NCBI GenBank assembly: GCA_905207905.1
Contig: CAJLNC010000036.1
Location: 1-23,945 of the forward strand
Origin: an uncultured Lachnospiraceae bacterium
Lineage (GTDB): Bacteria > Bacillota_A > Clostridia > Lachnospirales > Lachnospiraceae
DNA: 23,945 bases
Direction: 5' to 3'
Both the position numbers and the translations under genes were made by a program. A model generated the notes under the pieces. That model made no database searches. It was not told the origin of the DNA and worked only from the letters and a program-made list of their open reading frames with translations. Shown here piece by piece: positions 14,378-23,206 of this stretch; positions within the stretch are counted from its first letter, which is position 1; each line of letters starts with the position of its first letter.

Positions 14378-15991
14378 ATGCTTCGTATCCAGCAAATTAA
14401 ATTACCACCAGATCACAAAGAAGAGGACTTAAAAAATGCAGTGAGAAAACTGCTGCGGCTGCCCAAAGGACAGCCTTTTTCCTATGAAATTATCCGTCAG
14501 TCCATTGATGCCAGAAAAAAACCAGAGCTTTTTTTGGTCTACACGGTAGATGTATGCTGCGAGGGTGAAAAAAAGCTTTTAAAGGCAACGAGAAACAGGA
14601 ATATTTCCCGGGTAGAAAAAAAGAAATATCATTTTCCAGAAATAAAGGGAAGTTTGCCCTTAACGCAGCGGCCTGTGATTGTTGGTATGGGGCCTGCGGG
14701 GCTGTTCTGCGCTTTGATGCTGGCAAGATCAGGCTTCCGTCCCATCCTGCTGGAAAGAGGTGAGCCGGTGGAGGCCAGACTTTGTCAGGTGGAGCATTTT
14801 TGGCGCACCGGAACGCTGAATCCGGAGTCTAATGTGCAGTTTGGAGAGGGAGGAGCAGGAACCTTCTCGGACGGAAAGCTGAACACCATGGTAAAGGATC
14901 CCAATGGTAAGATTCGGTTTGTGCTGGAAACTTTTGTGAAGGCAGGGGCAGATCCCGAAATTCTTTACAGCTATAAGCCTCACATCGGCACGGACCGACT
15001 GATTCACGTGGTGGCCAGACTGAGGGAGGAAATTCTGTCTCTGGGGGGAACTGTATATTTTAACACACGGCTTGCAGATATCCTTCCACAAAAAGACGGG
15101 ACCTATGAGCTGAATGCAATCAAAGAAGAACAGCCATTCACTCTGAAAACCTCCCTCCTTGTGCTGGCCATAGGACACAGTGCCAGAGACACATTTGAGA
15201 TGTTAAAGGAACGTGGTTTTGCCATGGAGCCAAAGGCTTTTGCAGTGGGAGTGCGGGTAGAACATCCCCAGAAAATGATCAATGCTTCCATGTACGGAAC
15301 GCAATGTACCTATCAGATGCCGCCTTCTCCTTACAAGCTGACCCATCGGTTGGAGAACGGAAGAGGAGTGTACTCTTTTTGTATGTGTCCCGGTGGCTAT
15401 GTGGTAAACGCTTCGTCTCAGGAGGGAATGTTGGCGGTCAACGGCATGAGCTATCAGGACCGGGGAAGCAAAAATGCCAACAGCGCGATTGTGGTAACCG
15501 TGACTCCCGAGGACTTTGGAGACGGGGATGTGCTCGCGGGAATCCGATATCAGCAAAAGCTGGAAAAGAGAGCGTTTCAGGCCGGGCAGGGGCGGATTCC
15601 GGTGCAGAGATTTGCTGATTTCAAGGCGGGAATTCCAAGTCTTTCTCTTGGAAGCATAGCGCCCCAGATGAAAGGAGCGTATATTCCGGCTAATGTGCGG
15701 CAGATTTTTCCAGAGGAGATTGCTTCCTCCATTGAACAGGGCATCACCGCCTTCGATAAAAAAATTCATGGTTTTGCGAATCCGGACACTTTGATTTCCG
15801 GTGTGGAGAGCCGCACCTCCTCCCCGGTGAGGATTTTGCGGGATGAGAGGCTGGTTTCTAACTTTTTCGGCATCTATCCCTGCGGGGAGGGAGCCGGATA
15901 TGCAGGGGGCATCACCTCCGCAGCGCTGGATGGAATCCGGGTAGCAGAGGCCATCGCCTCAAAATTTAGCATTGACTTTCTTCAGAAATAA
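14378..15991 (+). CDS. COG2509-type FAD-dependent dehydrogenase, function unknown
   Basis: 537 residues. ATG at 14378 has AAGGGA 9 bases upstream. The first ~90 residues form a basic N-terminal domain (LRIQQIKLPPDHKEEDLKNA, KLLRLPKGQPFSYEIIRQSI) typical of this uncharacterised family. A Rossmann FAD site follows, VIVGMGPAGLFCALMLARSG with the acid in LLERGE. NVQFGEGGAGTFSDGKLNTM is the family hallmark. The C-terminal FAD closure is YPCGEGAGYAGGITSAALDG. Cys-containing SFCMCPGGYVVNASS is also conserved in relatives as I recall. The reaction is unknown. A spacer of 52 bases separates it from the preceding flavoprotein. Confidence 0.9.
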   Translation: MLRIQQIKLPPDHKEEDLKNAVRKLLRLPKGQPFSYEIIRQSIDARKKPELFLVYTVDVCCEGEKKLLKATRNRNISRVEKKKYHFPEIKGSLPLTQRPVIVGMGPAGLFCALMLARSGFRPILLERGEPVEARLCQVEHFWRTGTLNPESNVQFGEGGAGTFSDGKLNTMVKDPNGKIRFVLETFVKAGADPEILYSYKPHIGTDRLIHVVARLREEILSLGGTVYFNTRLADILPQKDGTYELNAIKEEQPFTLKTSLLVLAIGHSARDTFEMLKERGFAMEPKAFAVGVRVEHPQKMINASMYGTQCTYQMPPSPYKLTHRLENGRGVYSFCMCPGGYVVNASSQEGMLAVNGMSYQDRGSKNANSAIVVTVTPEDFGDGDVLAGIRYQQKLEKRAFQAGQGRIPVQRFADFKAGIPSLSLGSIAPQMKGAYIPANVRQIFPEEIASSIEQGITAFDKKIHGFANPDTLISGVESRTSSPVRILRDERLVSNFFGIYPCGEGAGYAGGITSAALDGIRVAEAIASKFSIDFLQK

Positions 15992-16036
15992 TGAAATAAT
16001 AATAGCATTCGGGGAAAGAGCGTTAAGGTAAAAGCT

Positions 16037-16762
16037 TTGGAGAAGAAAAAAATCGCTATTCCAAAAGTGTCTGCGTTTCATGGAACTATGAAAGATCTTC
16101 CAAAACAGGAGATGCCTTACGAAAAATGCTGGCAGGCAGGCGCCGGCAGTTTGACAGATGCGGAACTTCTGTCCGTGATTTTGAGGACAGGCTCAAAGGG
16201 TGAGCCTGCCATTGAACTGTCCAGAAACATATTATCCCAGGCAAAAGGCAATGGTCTGCTGGGAATTTATCATATGTCCCTGGCTGAACTGATGGGAATC
16301 AGAGGAGTCGGCCGGGTAAAAGCCGTTCAGTTAAAGTGCATTGCGGAGCTGTCCCGTAGGATTGCCAAGACACAGGCAGCCCGCAGTGTAAATTTCACAG
16401 ATCCTGAGACGGTGGCGGAATATTATATGGAAGATTTTCGCCATGAAGAACAGGAAAAGCTTCTGATCATCATGCTCAACTGCAAGGGAGGACTTCTGGG
16501 GGAGGAAGTAGTCTCCAAGGGCACGGTGAACGGCACCATGATCTCTCCCAGGGAGATTTTTCTTAGTGCAATGAAATTTCAGGCAGTGTCCATCATCCTG
16601 CTGCACAACCATCCCAGCGGAGATCCCACTCCCAGTGAGGAGGATTTTCTCCTGACGAAACGAGTGAGGGAGAGCGGAGAGCTTCTTGGCATCCCGCTGC
16701 TGGATCATATTATTATAGGGGATCAACAGGCAGTCAGTTTTCGGCAGCAAGGCTGGATCTGA
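16037..16762 (+). CDS. radC: RadC family JAMM-domain protein
   Basis: 241 residues. TTG at 16037 has AAGG (16025-16028) 8 bases upstream. The ATG at 16088 lacks a site, and starting there would remove a segment of low conservation only, so the start is not fully settled. The N-terminal helix-hairpin-helix region includes LTDAELLSVILRTGSKG and MGIRGVGRVKAVQLK. The C-terminal MPN/JAMM metal site is H190-N-H192-P-S-G-D ... S200-E-E-D203, complete. Despite the old name, a role in DNA repair is not established; the metal site suggests a hydrolase. It precedes mreB, a common arrangement in Firmicutes (radC-mreB-mreC-mreD). Confidence 0.95.
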   Translation: MEKKKIAIPKVSAFHGTMKDLPKQEMPYEKCWQAGAGSLTDAELLSVILRTGSKGEPAIELSRNILSQAKGNGLLGIYHMSLAELMGIRGVGRVKAVQLKCIAELSRRIAKTQAARSVNFTDPETVAEYYMEDFRHEEQEKLLIIMLNCKGGLLGEEVVSKGTVNGTMISPREIFLSAMKFQAVSIILLHNHPSGDPTPSEEDFLLTKRVRESGELLGIPLLDHIIIGDQQAVSFRQQGWI

Positions 16763-16784
16763 CGCCGATTAGGGGATATAGATT

Positions 16785-17789
16785 ATGATATTTCACAATA
16801 TTTGCGGAATTGATTTAGGCACAGATACCATCAAGATCAGAGATAAACACAATAAAAAATTTATGGACTGCAAAAATATGATTGCGGTCCGAAATCAAAA
16901 TCAGATCATTGCTATCGGCGATGAGGCTTTTGAAATGTACGAAAAAAATCCGGTAAACGTGGAGGTTTCCTGCCCCATGATCAACGGTGTCATCGCCAGC
17001 GCCACCAACATGGAGCTGGTGCTTTCTCATATTCTGAAACGCTTCACTTCCTTCACCCAAACTACCTCCGATATCTGTATGGCTTCTCCTACCAACGTAA
17101 CGCCGGTAGAACAAAGGGCCTTCTTTAATGTGCTGAGCGGTACGATTCATGCCAGCCGGATCCGGCTGGTGGACAAAGGCATTGCGGATGCTGTGAGCAT
17201 TGGACTTCCGGTGCTTTCCCCTCAGGGCCATATGATTGTAAACATCGGTGCAGACACCACAGAGATCTCTGTGATTGCCAACGGAAATGTGCTTCTGGGA
17301 CAGACTCTGAAACTGGGAGGCAGAAAACTGGATGAAGACATTGCCACTATGGTGCGGAGAAAATTCAACATCAATATCGGCATGAGGACGGCGGAACGGC
17401 TGAAAAACAATCTGGCATTTATGATCAATGGGCCAAGGCTGGAGCAGAAGGTATTCGGTATTCATACCTTATCCGGTCTCCCTAAGTCCGATATGATTCC
17501 GTCTCTTGCAGTGAGCGTGGCTATCATTGATACCATTGATCAGATTATTCAGAATATTAAATCCATCTACAGCCGGACACCACCTCAGATTATGCAGGAT
17601 ATTGCAGGGGAGGGAATCTTCCTCACAGGAGGAGTCTCTATGATTCTGAATTTGCCTATTTACATACAAAAAGAAATCGGACTGCCTATTTACCATATTC
17701 AGGATCCGAAAAACAGCACGGTCAGAGGGCTGGTGGACATTCTGAACAACAAGGAACTGAAAATTTTGACTCATTCACCCAAGCTGTAA
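16785..17789 (+). CDS. mreB: Rod shape-determining protein MreB (divergent)
   Basis: Actin-like ATPase whose membrane-bound filaments steer lateral wall synthesis. 334 residues. ATG at 16785 has AGGGGA about 9 bases upstream. Phosphate-1 motif GIDLGTDTIKI (8-18), phosphate-2 motif NIGADTTEISVI (153-164) and adenosine motif LTGGVS (280-285) are present. Compared with typical MreB, the second motif has G-A-D where G-G-G is usual, and the N-terminal quarter (residues 19-50, KHNKKFMDCKNMIAVRNQNQ) differs strongly from the usual sequence. Position upstream of mreC, mreD and PBP2 makes the assignment secure even so. The gap to mreC is 17 bases. Confidence 0.9.
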   Translation: MIFHNICGIDLGTDTIKIRDKHNKKFMDCKNMIAVRNQNQIIAIGDEAFEMYEKNPVNVEVSCPMINGVIASATNMELVLSHILKRFTSFTQTTSDICMASPTNVTPVEQRAFFNVLSGTIHASRIRLVDKGIADAVSIGLPVLSPQGHMIVNIGADTTEISVIANGNVLLGQTLKLGGRKLDEDIATMVRRKFNINIGMRTAERLKNNLAFMINGPRLEQKVFGIHTLSGLPKSDMIPSLAVSVAIIDTIDQIIQNIKSIYSRTPPQIMQDIAGEGIFLTGGVSMILNLPIYIQKEIGLPIYHIQDPKNSTVRGLVDILNNKELKILTHSPKL

Positions 17790-17806
17790 GAAAGCAGGAA
17801 TTACCT

Positions 17807-18769
17807 ATGAGAAGAAAAAAGAATCAACAATCCCAAAGCAAGATTTGGCTGATCGTCCTAAGCGCGGTCTGCCTGTGCCTGATCGGCGTTTCCTTCCTGG
17901 AAAATTCCGTCACTAGTCCCATACGCCAGGCTACCGGTATGGTGATCTCACCGATACAGAAGGGAATCAATAACCTGGGAAACTGGTTTTCAGGGCTTAC
18001 GGCAAATATATCCGATGCGGCTGCCCTGAAGGCAGAAAATGAACTGCTGCAGGAGAAGGTGGACACGCTCACAGCAGAGAACAGTCAGCTGGTGCTGGAT
18101 AAGGAGGAGCTTACCAGGCTCCGGGAGCTTTTTGACCTGAGCGGGCAGTATGCGGATTATGACCAGGTAGGCGCCAGGGTGATTTCCAAGGACAGCGGAA
18201 ACTGGTTTGACAGCTTTACCATTGACAAAGGAAGCAATGACGGCATCCAGATTGATGCGAATGTAATCGCAGGGGGAGGCCTTGTGGGGATTGTGACAGA
18301 GGTGGGGCCCAACTGGGCCACTGTCCGTTCTATCATTGATGACAACAGCAATGTGAGCGCCATGGTCTCCACCACCTCCGACAACTGCATTATTGCAGGC
18401 AATCTCCAGCTCATTGACGAGGGAGCTCTGAATCTGGTGAAGCTCACAGATGAGAATAACAAAGTGCATGTGGGAGACAAGGTGGTAACTTCCAATATCA
18501 GTGAAAAATATCTTCCTGGTATCCTGATCGGCTATATCAGTGAGCTGAACAATGACGCCAATAACCTTACCAAATCCGGCAAGATTACTCCTGTGGTGGA
18601 CTTTAAGCATCTTCAGGAGGTGCTGGTGATTTTACAGTTAAAGGACTATGTAGCCAGCCCTGCAGATACGCTGGATGAGACGGAAGCAGTGAATGACCTG
18701 ACTGAGGCTACTGAGACAGAGAACGAATCAGAGACTTCCCAGCCCATGACTGCTCCCACAGCCCAATAA
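17807..18769 (+). CDS. mreC: Rod shape-determining protein MreC
   Basis: Membrane scaffold linking MreB to PBP2 and other wall enzymes. 320 residues. The cytosolic basic start (MRRKKNQQSQSK) precedes a transmembrane helix at about 13-32. A coiled coil spans about 70-108 (AALKAENELLQEKVDTLTAE, LVLDKEELTRLRELF). The beta domain begins at GARVISKDSGNWFDSFTIDK and contains NVIAGGGLVGIVTEVGPNWA, then YLPGILIGYISEL. The last ~30 residues are an acidic, low-complexity tail (DETEAVNDLTEATETENESE), which probably protrudes outside and is not part of the conserved fold. The stop is followed at once by the GGAGG site for mreD. Confidence 0.93.
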   Translation: MRRKKNQQSQSKIWLIVLSAVCLCLIGVSFLENSVTSPIRQATGMVISPIQKGINNLGNWFSGLTANISDAAALKAENELLQEKVDTLTAENSQLVLDKEELTRLRELFDLSGQYADYDQVGARVISKDSGNWFDSFTIDKGSNDGIQIDANVIAGGGLVGIVTEVGPNWATVRSIIDDNSNVSAMVSTTSDNCIIAGNLQLIDEGALNLVKLTDENNKVHVGDKVVTSNISEKYLPGILIGYISELNNDANNLTKSGKITPVVDFKHLQEVLVILQLKDYVASPADTLDETEAVNDLTEATETENESETSQPMTAPTAQ

Positions 18770-18786
18770 GGAGGAATACCTTACTT

Positions 18787-19305
18787 ATGAAACGAAAAAT
18801 TGCCATGGCAGCATTGATTATTTTTTCCACGCTGCTGCAGTGCAGCGCTTTTCAGCTGATTGAGATTGCCTCCATCAAGCCCAACCTGCTGCTGATCCTT
18901 ACCGTGTCTTTCGGGCTGATGCGGGGAAAGAAAAGCGGCCTTACCACTGGATTTTTCTGCGGTCTGTGCTGCGATCTGTTTTTTGAGAGCATTATCGGAT
19001 TCCAGGCTCTGGTTTATATGTGGATCGGATACTTTGCAGGGTATTTTTATCGTATCTTTTATGATGACGATATCAAAACCCCCCTGCTTCTGATCTCCGC
19101 CGCAGATCTGGTATATGGGATCTCTCAGTATGTTTTTACTTTCCTCCTGCGGGGAAGAATTCATTTTTTCTTTTATCTTGGAAGAATCATTATTCCGGAA
19201 ATTCTTTATACCATGCTTCTGACCATCGTTACCTACCGTTTGATCTACTTTATCAACCAGAAACTTTCCAAGACAGACAAAAGGAGTGTTGACAGCCTTG
19301 TTTAA
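18787..19305 (+). CDS. mreD: Rod shape-determining protein MreD
   Basis: Integral membrane partner of MreC. 172 residues. ATG at 18787 has AAGGAGG just after the mreC stop, with about 12 bases spacing. It is hydrophobic throughout, with about five membrane helices, including IAMAALIIFSTLLQCSAFQL at the N-terminus, LLLILTVSFGLMRGKKSG and FFCGLCCDLFFESIIGFQAL, a typical MreD signature region. The length is normal. The end overlaps the start region of mrdA, and the AAGGAG that serves mrdA is inside the mreD coding sequence at 19281-19286. Confidence 0.9.
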   Translation: MKRKIAMAALIIFSTLLQCSAFQLIEIASIKPNLLLILTVSFGLMRGKKSGLTTGFFCGLCCDLFFESIIGFQALVYMWIGYFAGYFYRIFYDDDIKTPLLLISAADLVYGISQYVFTFLLRGRIHFFFYLGRIIIPEILYTMLLTIVTYRLIYFINQKLSKTDKRSVDSLV

Positions 19306-22225
19306 TTCAATGAAAAGCAATCTGCCAAAGGGGATAAAGTCCAGGATCCTGATCCTGGTGGTGGTATTTGCCCTCATGGCATCGTTACTGGTCTACCGTC
19401 TGTTTTCCCTGCAGATCATTCACGGGGAAAGCTACCTCAATGACTTTGCCTTGTCCATCAAAAAAGAGCGGGTATTGAACAGCACCCGTGGTGCGATCTA
19501 TGACTGCAACGGCAAGGTTCTGGCCTATAACCGGCTGGCCTACTCTGTGACCATAGAAGATAACGGTTCTTACGAAAATACCTTTGAACAGAATCTTACT
19601 CTGAACGGGATCCTGTACCGGACGATCCAGATCATTGAAAGCCATGGAGACGCCATTGTAGATGAATTTCATGTGGAGCTGGATGAAAACGGAGAGTATG
19701 TTTACAATGTCACAGGCTTTACGCTCAGCCGTTTTAAGGCGGATATTTTCGGAAAACCCTACATTGATGCCCCCAGCGATGATTTAAAAACCCAGGCCCT
19801 GACGGAGGAGGAGAAGGCCATCGAGGCGCCTGCTCTGATAGAGCTTTTATGCAGTGATGAATATTATGGAATTCTGGATCCCAGGATTACTCCTGAGGAC
19901 CGGGCAAGGCACGGGCTTCCAGATACTTTTACAAAAGAGGAGATTCTTCAGCTGGCTTATCTGCGCAGCAGTTTGGCTTCCAACAGTTATCAGCGTTATA
20001 ACTCTACAGTGATCGCCAAAGATGTGTGCGAAGAGACTGTATCCCAGATTATGGAAAATACGGCTGTTCTTACAGGCGTGGATATTTCGGAGGATTATCT
20101 GCGGGTGTACAATGACGCAGAATATTTTGCACCCATTATCGGTTACACGGGACAGGTGTCTGCCGAGGAGCTGGAGGAACTGAAAAAAGAAGATGACAGC
20201 TACACAGCCAATGACATTGTAGGTAAGGTGGGGATGGAGAAAGTGATGGAGACCACCCTGCAGGGCGATAAGGGATCTGAGACCATCTATGTGGACAACC
20301 TGGGCAGAACTTTAAGCGTGGAAGAGCGAATCGAGCCCCAGGCAGGCAATTCCCTTCATCTGACTCTGGACAGCGACCTGCAGCGCATTGGATACCATTT
20401 GTTGGAACAGTATATTGCAGGTATCCTCTGGTCCAATATTGTGGATACAGAATACTTTGATGCCGAATCAGCCCAGTCTGCGGATGAAGTTATTACGCCG
20501 GTTTACGATGTGTATTACTCCCTTTTTGAGAACAATGTGCTGGATGTGGAACACTTATCCACTCCCGATGCCTCAGCCAATGAGCAGTTTGTCTATCAGG
20601 CCTTTTTGACCAAGGCGGATGCGATTTTCAGTGAGATCCGCAACCAGCTGACCACCGCGTCTCCTATGCCTTACAAGGATTTGACGGAGGAGATGAAAGC
20701 CTATCAGTCCTACATTGTCAATACCATGCTGGTGGAGACCGGTATTTTAAATGAAGATGCCATTGATGAATCGGATCTTACCTGGAAGGCATGGAGCCAG
20801 GAGGAAACCATCAGTCTTCAGGAGTTTTTAACTTATGCCATCTCCAAAAACTGGATTGATATCAACGGTATTGTTCCGGATGCTTCTTATCTGGATTCAA
20901 ACGAGATTTACAACACGCTGTCAGATTATATTGCGGACTATCTTTACGATGATACCAACTTCTGTAAGCGGGTGTTCCGCTACATGCTAAAAGAGGGAGA
21001 ATTAAGCGGGGCCAATGTCTGCCTTCTGCTTTTTGACCAGGGAGTTCTTGAGATGGATACAGAAGAGTATAACGGACTTTCCGACGGAACCATTACTGCC
21101 TACAATTTTATTCGGGAGAAGATCAAAAATCTGGAGATCACTCCTGCGCAGTTGGCTCTTCGTCCCTGTTCCGGAGCTTTGGTGATTACAGATCCCAACA
21201 CCGGAGATGTGAAAGCCTGTGTTACCTATCCGGGTTATGATAACAACCGGCTGGTCAATGACATGGACAACGAGTATTATTATAAGCTGTCCATCGACCT
21301 GTCCTCCCCCTTCTACAGCAGGGCAACCCAGGAGTCCATTGCTCCTGGTTCCACCTTTAAGCTGGTATCTGCCACTGCGGGAGTGATGGAGGAACAGGTT
21401 TCCATCTGGGAAACCATCAACTGTGTGGGTAAATTTACGGATACCAGTAATCCGATTAACTGCTGGGTGTATTCGGAACGCTTAAAAGGCGGATCCCATG
21501 GCCCGCTCACCCTGTCCCAGGCCATCACCAAATCCTGCAACTATTATTTCAATACCATTGGTCTGCGGCTGAGCATGATGGACAGTGTGGAATACGATGA
21601 TGCCGCGGGAACGGCAGTTTTGCAGAAATATGCTGCCATGTACGGATTTGATGATACCTCTGGTGTGGAAGTGCCGGAGACACCGCCTCACATGGCCACC
21701 AGTGACCCGCTGCGTGCCGCCATGGGACAGAGTGACAGTGCCTACACGGTAACCCAGCTGGCCAGGTACTGCAATGTACTGGCCAACAGCGGAACCTGCT
21801 ACGATCTGACACTGATTGACCGGGTGACAGATTCGGACAACAACACCATTGATGACAATGATCCGGTGGTTCACAGTACCGTGGATCTTCCCGGAGAGCT
21901 GTGGGATGCCATCCATCAGGGTATGAGAGGCGTGGTACAGGAAAGTTCTGCCTTTGCCAATTACAGCGGAGTAGCCATTGCCGGAAAGACCGGTACTGCC
22001 CAGGAGCGTACCGACCGGCCCAACCATGCGGCTTTCATCGGCTATGCCCCCTATGAGGATCCCCAGATGTGCATTGCCGTCCGGGTGGCCAATGGCTATT
22101 CTTCCGGCAACGCCGCCAAGATTGCCAGGGATATGATCACCTATTACTTTGACCGCACCACAGAGAATTCTCTGATCACCGGTCAGGCCATTGAAGTTTC
22201 CGCCGGTAATGAGCGAAGAGACTAA
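19298..22225 (+). CDS. mrdA: Penicillin-binding protein 2 (elongation transpeptidase) with large insert
   Basis: Crosslinks peptidoglycan of the side wall; acts outside the membrane. 975 residues from TTG 19298, chosen because AAGGAG (19281-19286) is 11 bases upstream. GTG 19286 overlaps that site; ATG 19310 is another candidate. A single anchor helix (ILILVVVFALMASLLVYRLF) precedes the PBP dimerisation domain (NSTRGAIYDCNGKVLAYNRL). Catalytic motifs are S685-TFK688, S746-C-N748 and K897-T-G899. Between LTLDSDLQ (357-362) and CSGALVITDPNTGDVKACV (from 624) lie about 260 residues, where most PBP2s have about 15-20. The insert is acidic and helical. The acylation sites are intact, so the enzyme should be active. 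It follows mreD directly and precedes minC. Confidence 0.95.
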   Translation: MFNSMKSNLPKGIKSRILILVVVFALMASLLVYRLFSLQIIHGESYLNDFALSIKKERVLNSTRGAIYDCNGKVLAYNRLAYSVTIEDNGSYENTFEQNLTLNGILYRTIQIIESHGDAIVDEFHVELDENGEYVYNVTGFTLSRFKADIFGKPYIDAPSDDLKTQALTEEEKAIEAPALIELLCSDEYYGILDPRITPEDRARHGLPDTFTKEEILQLAYLRSSLASNSYQRYNSTVIAKDVCEETVSQIMENTAVLTGVDISEDYLRVYNDAEYFAPIIGYTGQVSAEELEELKKEDDSYTANDIVGKVGMEKVMETTLQGDKGSETIYVDNLGRTLSVEERIEPQAGNSLHLTLDSDLQRIGYHLLEQYIAGILWSNIVDTEYFDAESAQSADEVITPVYDVYYSLFENNVLDVEHLSTPDASANEQFVYQAFLTKADAIFSEIRNQLTTASPMPYKDLTEEMKAYQSYIVNTMLVETGILNEDAIDESDLTWKAWSQEETISLQEFLTYAISKNWIDINGIVPDASYLDSNEIYNTLSDYIADYLYDDTNFCKRVFRYMLKEGELSGANVCLLLFDQGVLEMDTEEYNGLSDGTITAYNFIREKIKNLEITPAQLALRPCSGALVITDPNTGDVKACVTYPGYDNNRLVNDMDNEYYYKLSIDLSSPFYSRATQESIAPGSTFKLVSATAGVMEEQVSIWETINCVGKFTDTSNPINCWVYSERLKGGSHGPLTLSQAITKSCNYYFNTIGLRLSMMDSVEYDDAAGTAVLQKYAAMYGFDDTSGVEVPETPPHMATSDPLRAAMGQSDSAYTVTQLARYCNVLANSGTCYDLTLIDRVTDSDNNTIDDNDPVVHSTVDLPGELWDAIHQGMRGVVQESSAFANYSGVAIAGKTGTAQERTDRPNHAAFIGYAPYEDPQMCIAVRVANGYSSGNAAKIARDMITYYFDRTTENSLITGQAIEVSAGNERRD

Positions 22226-22247
22226 CTGGAATGAGAGATGGAGTGCT

Positions 22248-22976
22248 ATGAACCGAAATTCTGTGATTATTAAAAGCAATGCTTACGGACTGATTCTGAT
22301 CCTGGATCCGGATCTTCCTTTTGAAGAGCTTCTTCAGGATGTGGCCGCTAAATTTAAGGAATCCGCTAAATTTTTCAAGAACGCCCAGATGGCCCTGACT
22401 TTCCGGGGCCGGGTGCTTACCAGAGAGCAGGAGCGGCAGCTGGTGTATGCAATTACGGAAAATTCTTCCCTCCACATCGTATGTCTTGTGGACGAGCGGA
22501 AGGAGGCAGAGGAATTCTATAAGGAAGCTATCACCCGTTCCCTGGAGCAGGATACGGAAAATCAGGGGCAGTTTTTCCGCGGAAGTCTCCGTTCCGGGCA
22601 GGTGCTGGAGACAGAGCACAGCATTATCATACTGGGGGATGTAAATCCCGGTGCAAAGGTAGTGTCCAGAGGCAATATCATTGTACTTGGCTGCTGCATG
22701 GGAAACCTTTATGCAGGAGCCTCCGGCAATCTTAACTGTTTCGCAGCGGCCTTGATCTTAAAGCCAAAACAGCTGCGCATCGCAGACAAGACGGTGATGA
22801 GCGCCATCACCAAGCGGGTGGATACCGGTGAATATTCGATTGATCCGAAGATCGCCTATTTAAGAGAAGGGCATATTAAGGTGGAACCGTTAAACGGACA
22901 CGCATTCTCTCTTTTGACAGCGGAGCTGACCCGGGAGAGCCAGCAGGAAGAGCAGGGGAGAGAAAAAGATTCCTGA
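22248..22976 (+). CDS. minC: Septum site-determining protein MinC
   Basis: Inhibits FtsZ ring formation away from midcell together with MinD. 242 residues. ATG at 22248 has GGAG at 22240-22243; alternatives upstream (ATG 22209, TTG 22191) overlap the PBP2 gene and add non-conserved residues. The N-terminal FtsZ-inhibiting domain (about 1-100) includes SVIIKSNAYGLILILDPDLP. The C-terminal beta-helix has FFRGSLRSGQVLETEHSIII, then LGDVNPGAKVVSRGNIIVLG and LGCCMGNLYAGA, including the RSGQ surface used for binding MinD. A charged tail ends the protein. It belongs to the mre-mrdA-min cluster. Confidence 0.94.
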   Translation: MNRNSVIIKSNAYGLILILDPDLPFEELLQDVAAKFKESAKFFKNAQMALTFRGRVLTREQERQLVYAITENSSLHIVCLVDERKEAEEFYKEAITRSLEQDTENQGQFFRGSLRSGQVLETEHSIIILGDVNPGAKVVSRGNIIVLGCCMGNLYAGASGNLNCFAAALILKPKQLRIADKTVMSAITKRVDTGEYSIDPKIAYLREGHIKVEPLNGHAFSLLTAELTRESQQEEQGREKDS

Positions 22977-23095
22977 GGATTTTTATGCAGACGATTCCGG
23001 ATTTCCCGGCTGGTCTGCTGAAAATAAATCAGCGCTGCGGCAAATGATGACATAAGCCTTTGTTTTATCCGCGCTGCCTTGCAAAAGAGGAATTT

Positions 23096-23185
23096 ATGAA
23101 AAAAGGATTTACAAAAACCAATTTACGGAAGAAGAAAGAATGCCAGAAACCGACGATTAAGACAGGAAGTTCTGCCATATCATAA
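23096..23185 (+). CDS. Possible 29-residue basic peptide between minC and minD
   Basis: ATG at 23096 has AGAGG (23086-23090) 5 bases upstream, and the frame runs MKKGFTKTNLRKKKECQKPT ... SSAIS to TAA 23183-23185. It is rich in lysine and has no hydrophobic segment. It fills part of an otherwise non-coding 230-base gap between minC and minD. It could be a small protein, a leader that couples translation to minD, or chance. Confidence 0.3.
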   Translation: MKKGFTKTNLRKKKECQKPTIKTGSSAIS

Positions 23186-23206
23186 ATTTAAGGAGGATAT
23201 CAGGAA

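Noticed and set aside
21482..22279. 265-codon open frame on the minus strand
   Set aside because: Opposite the PBP2 catalytic domain, which has intact motifs; histidine/glycine-rich translation is typical of an antisense shadow.
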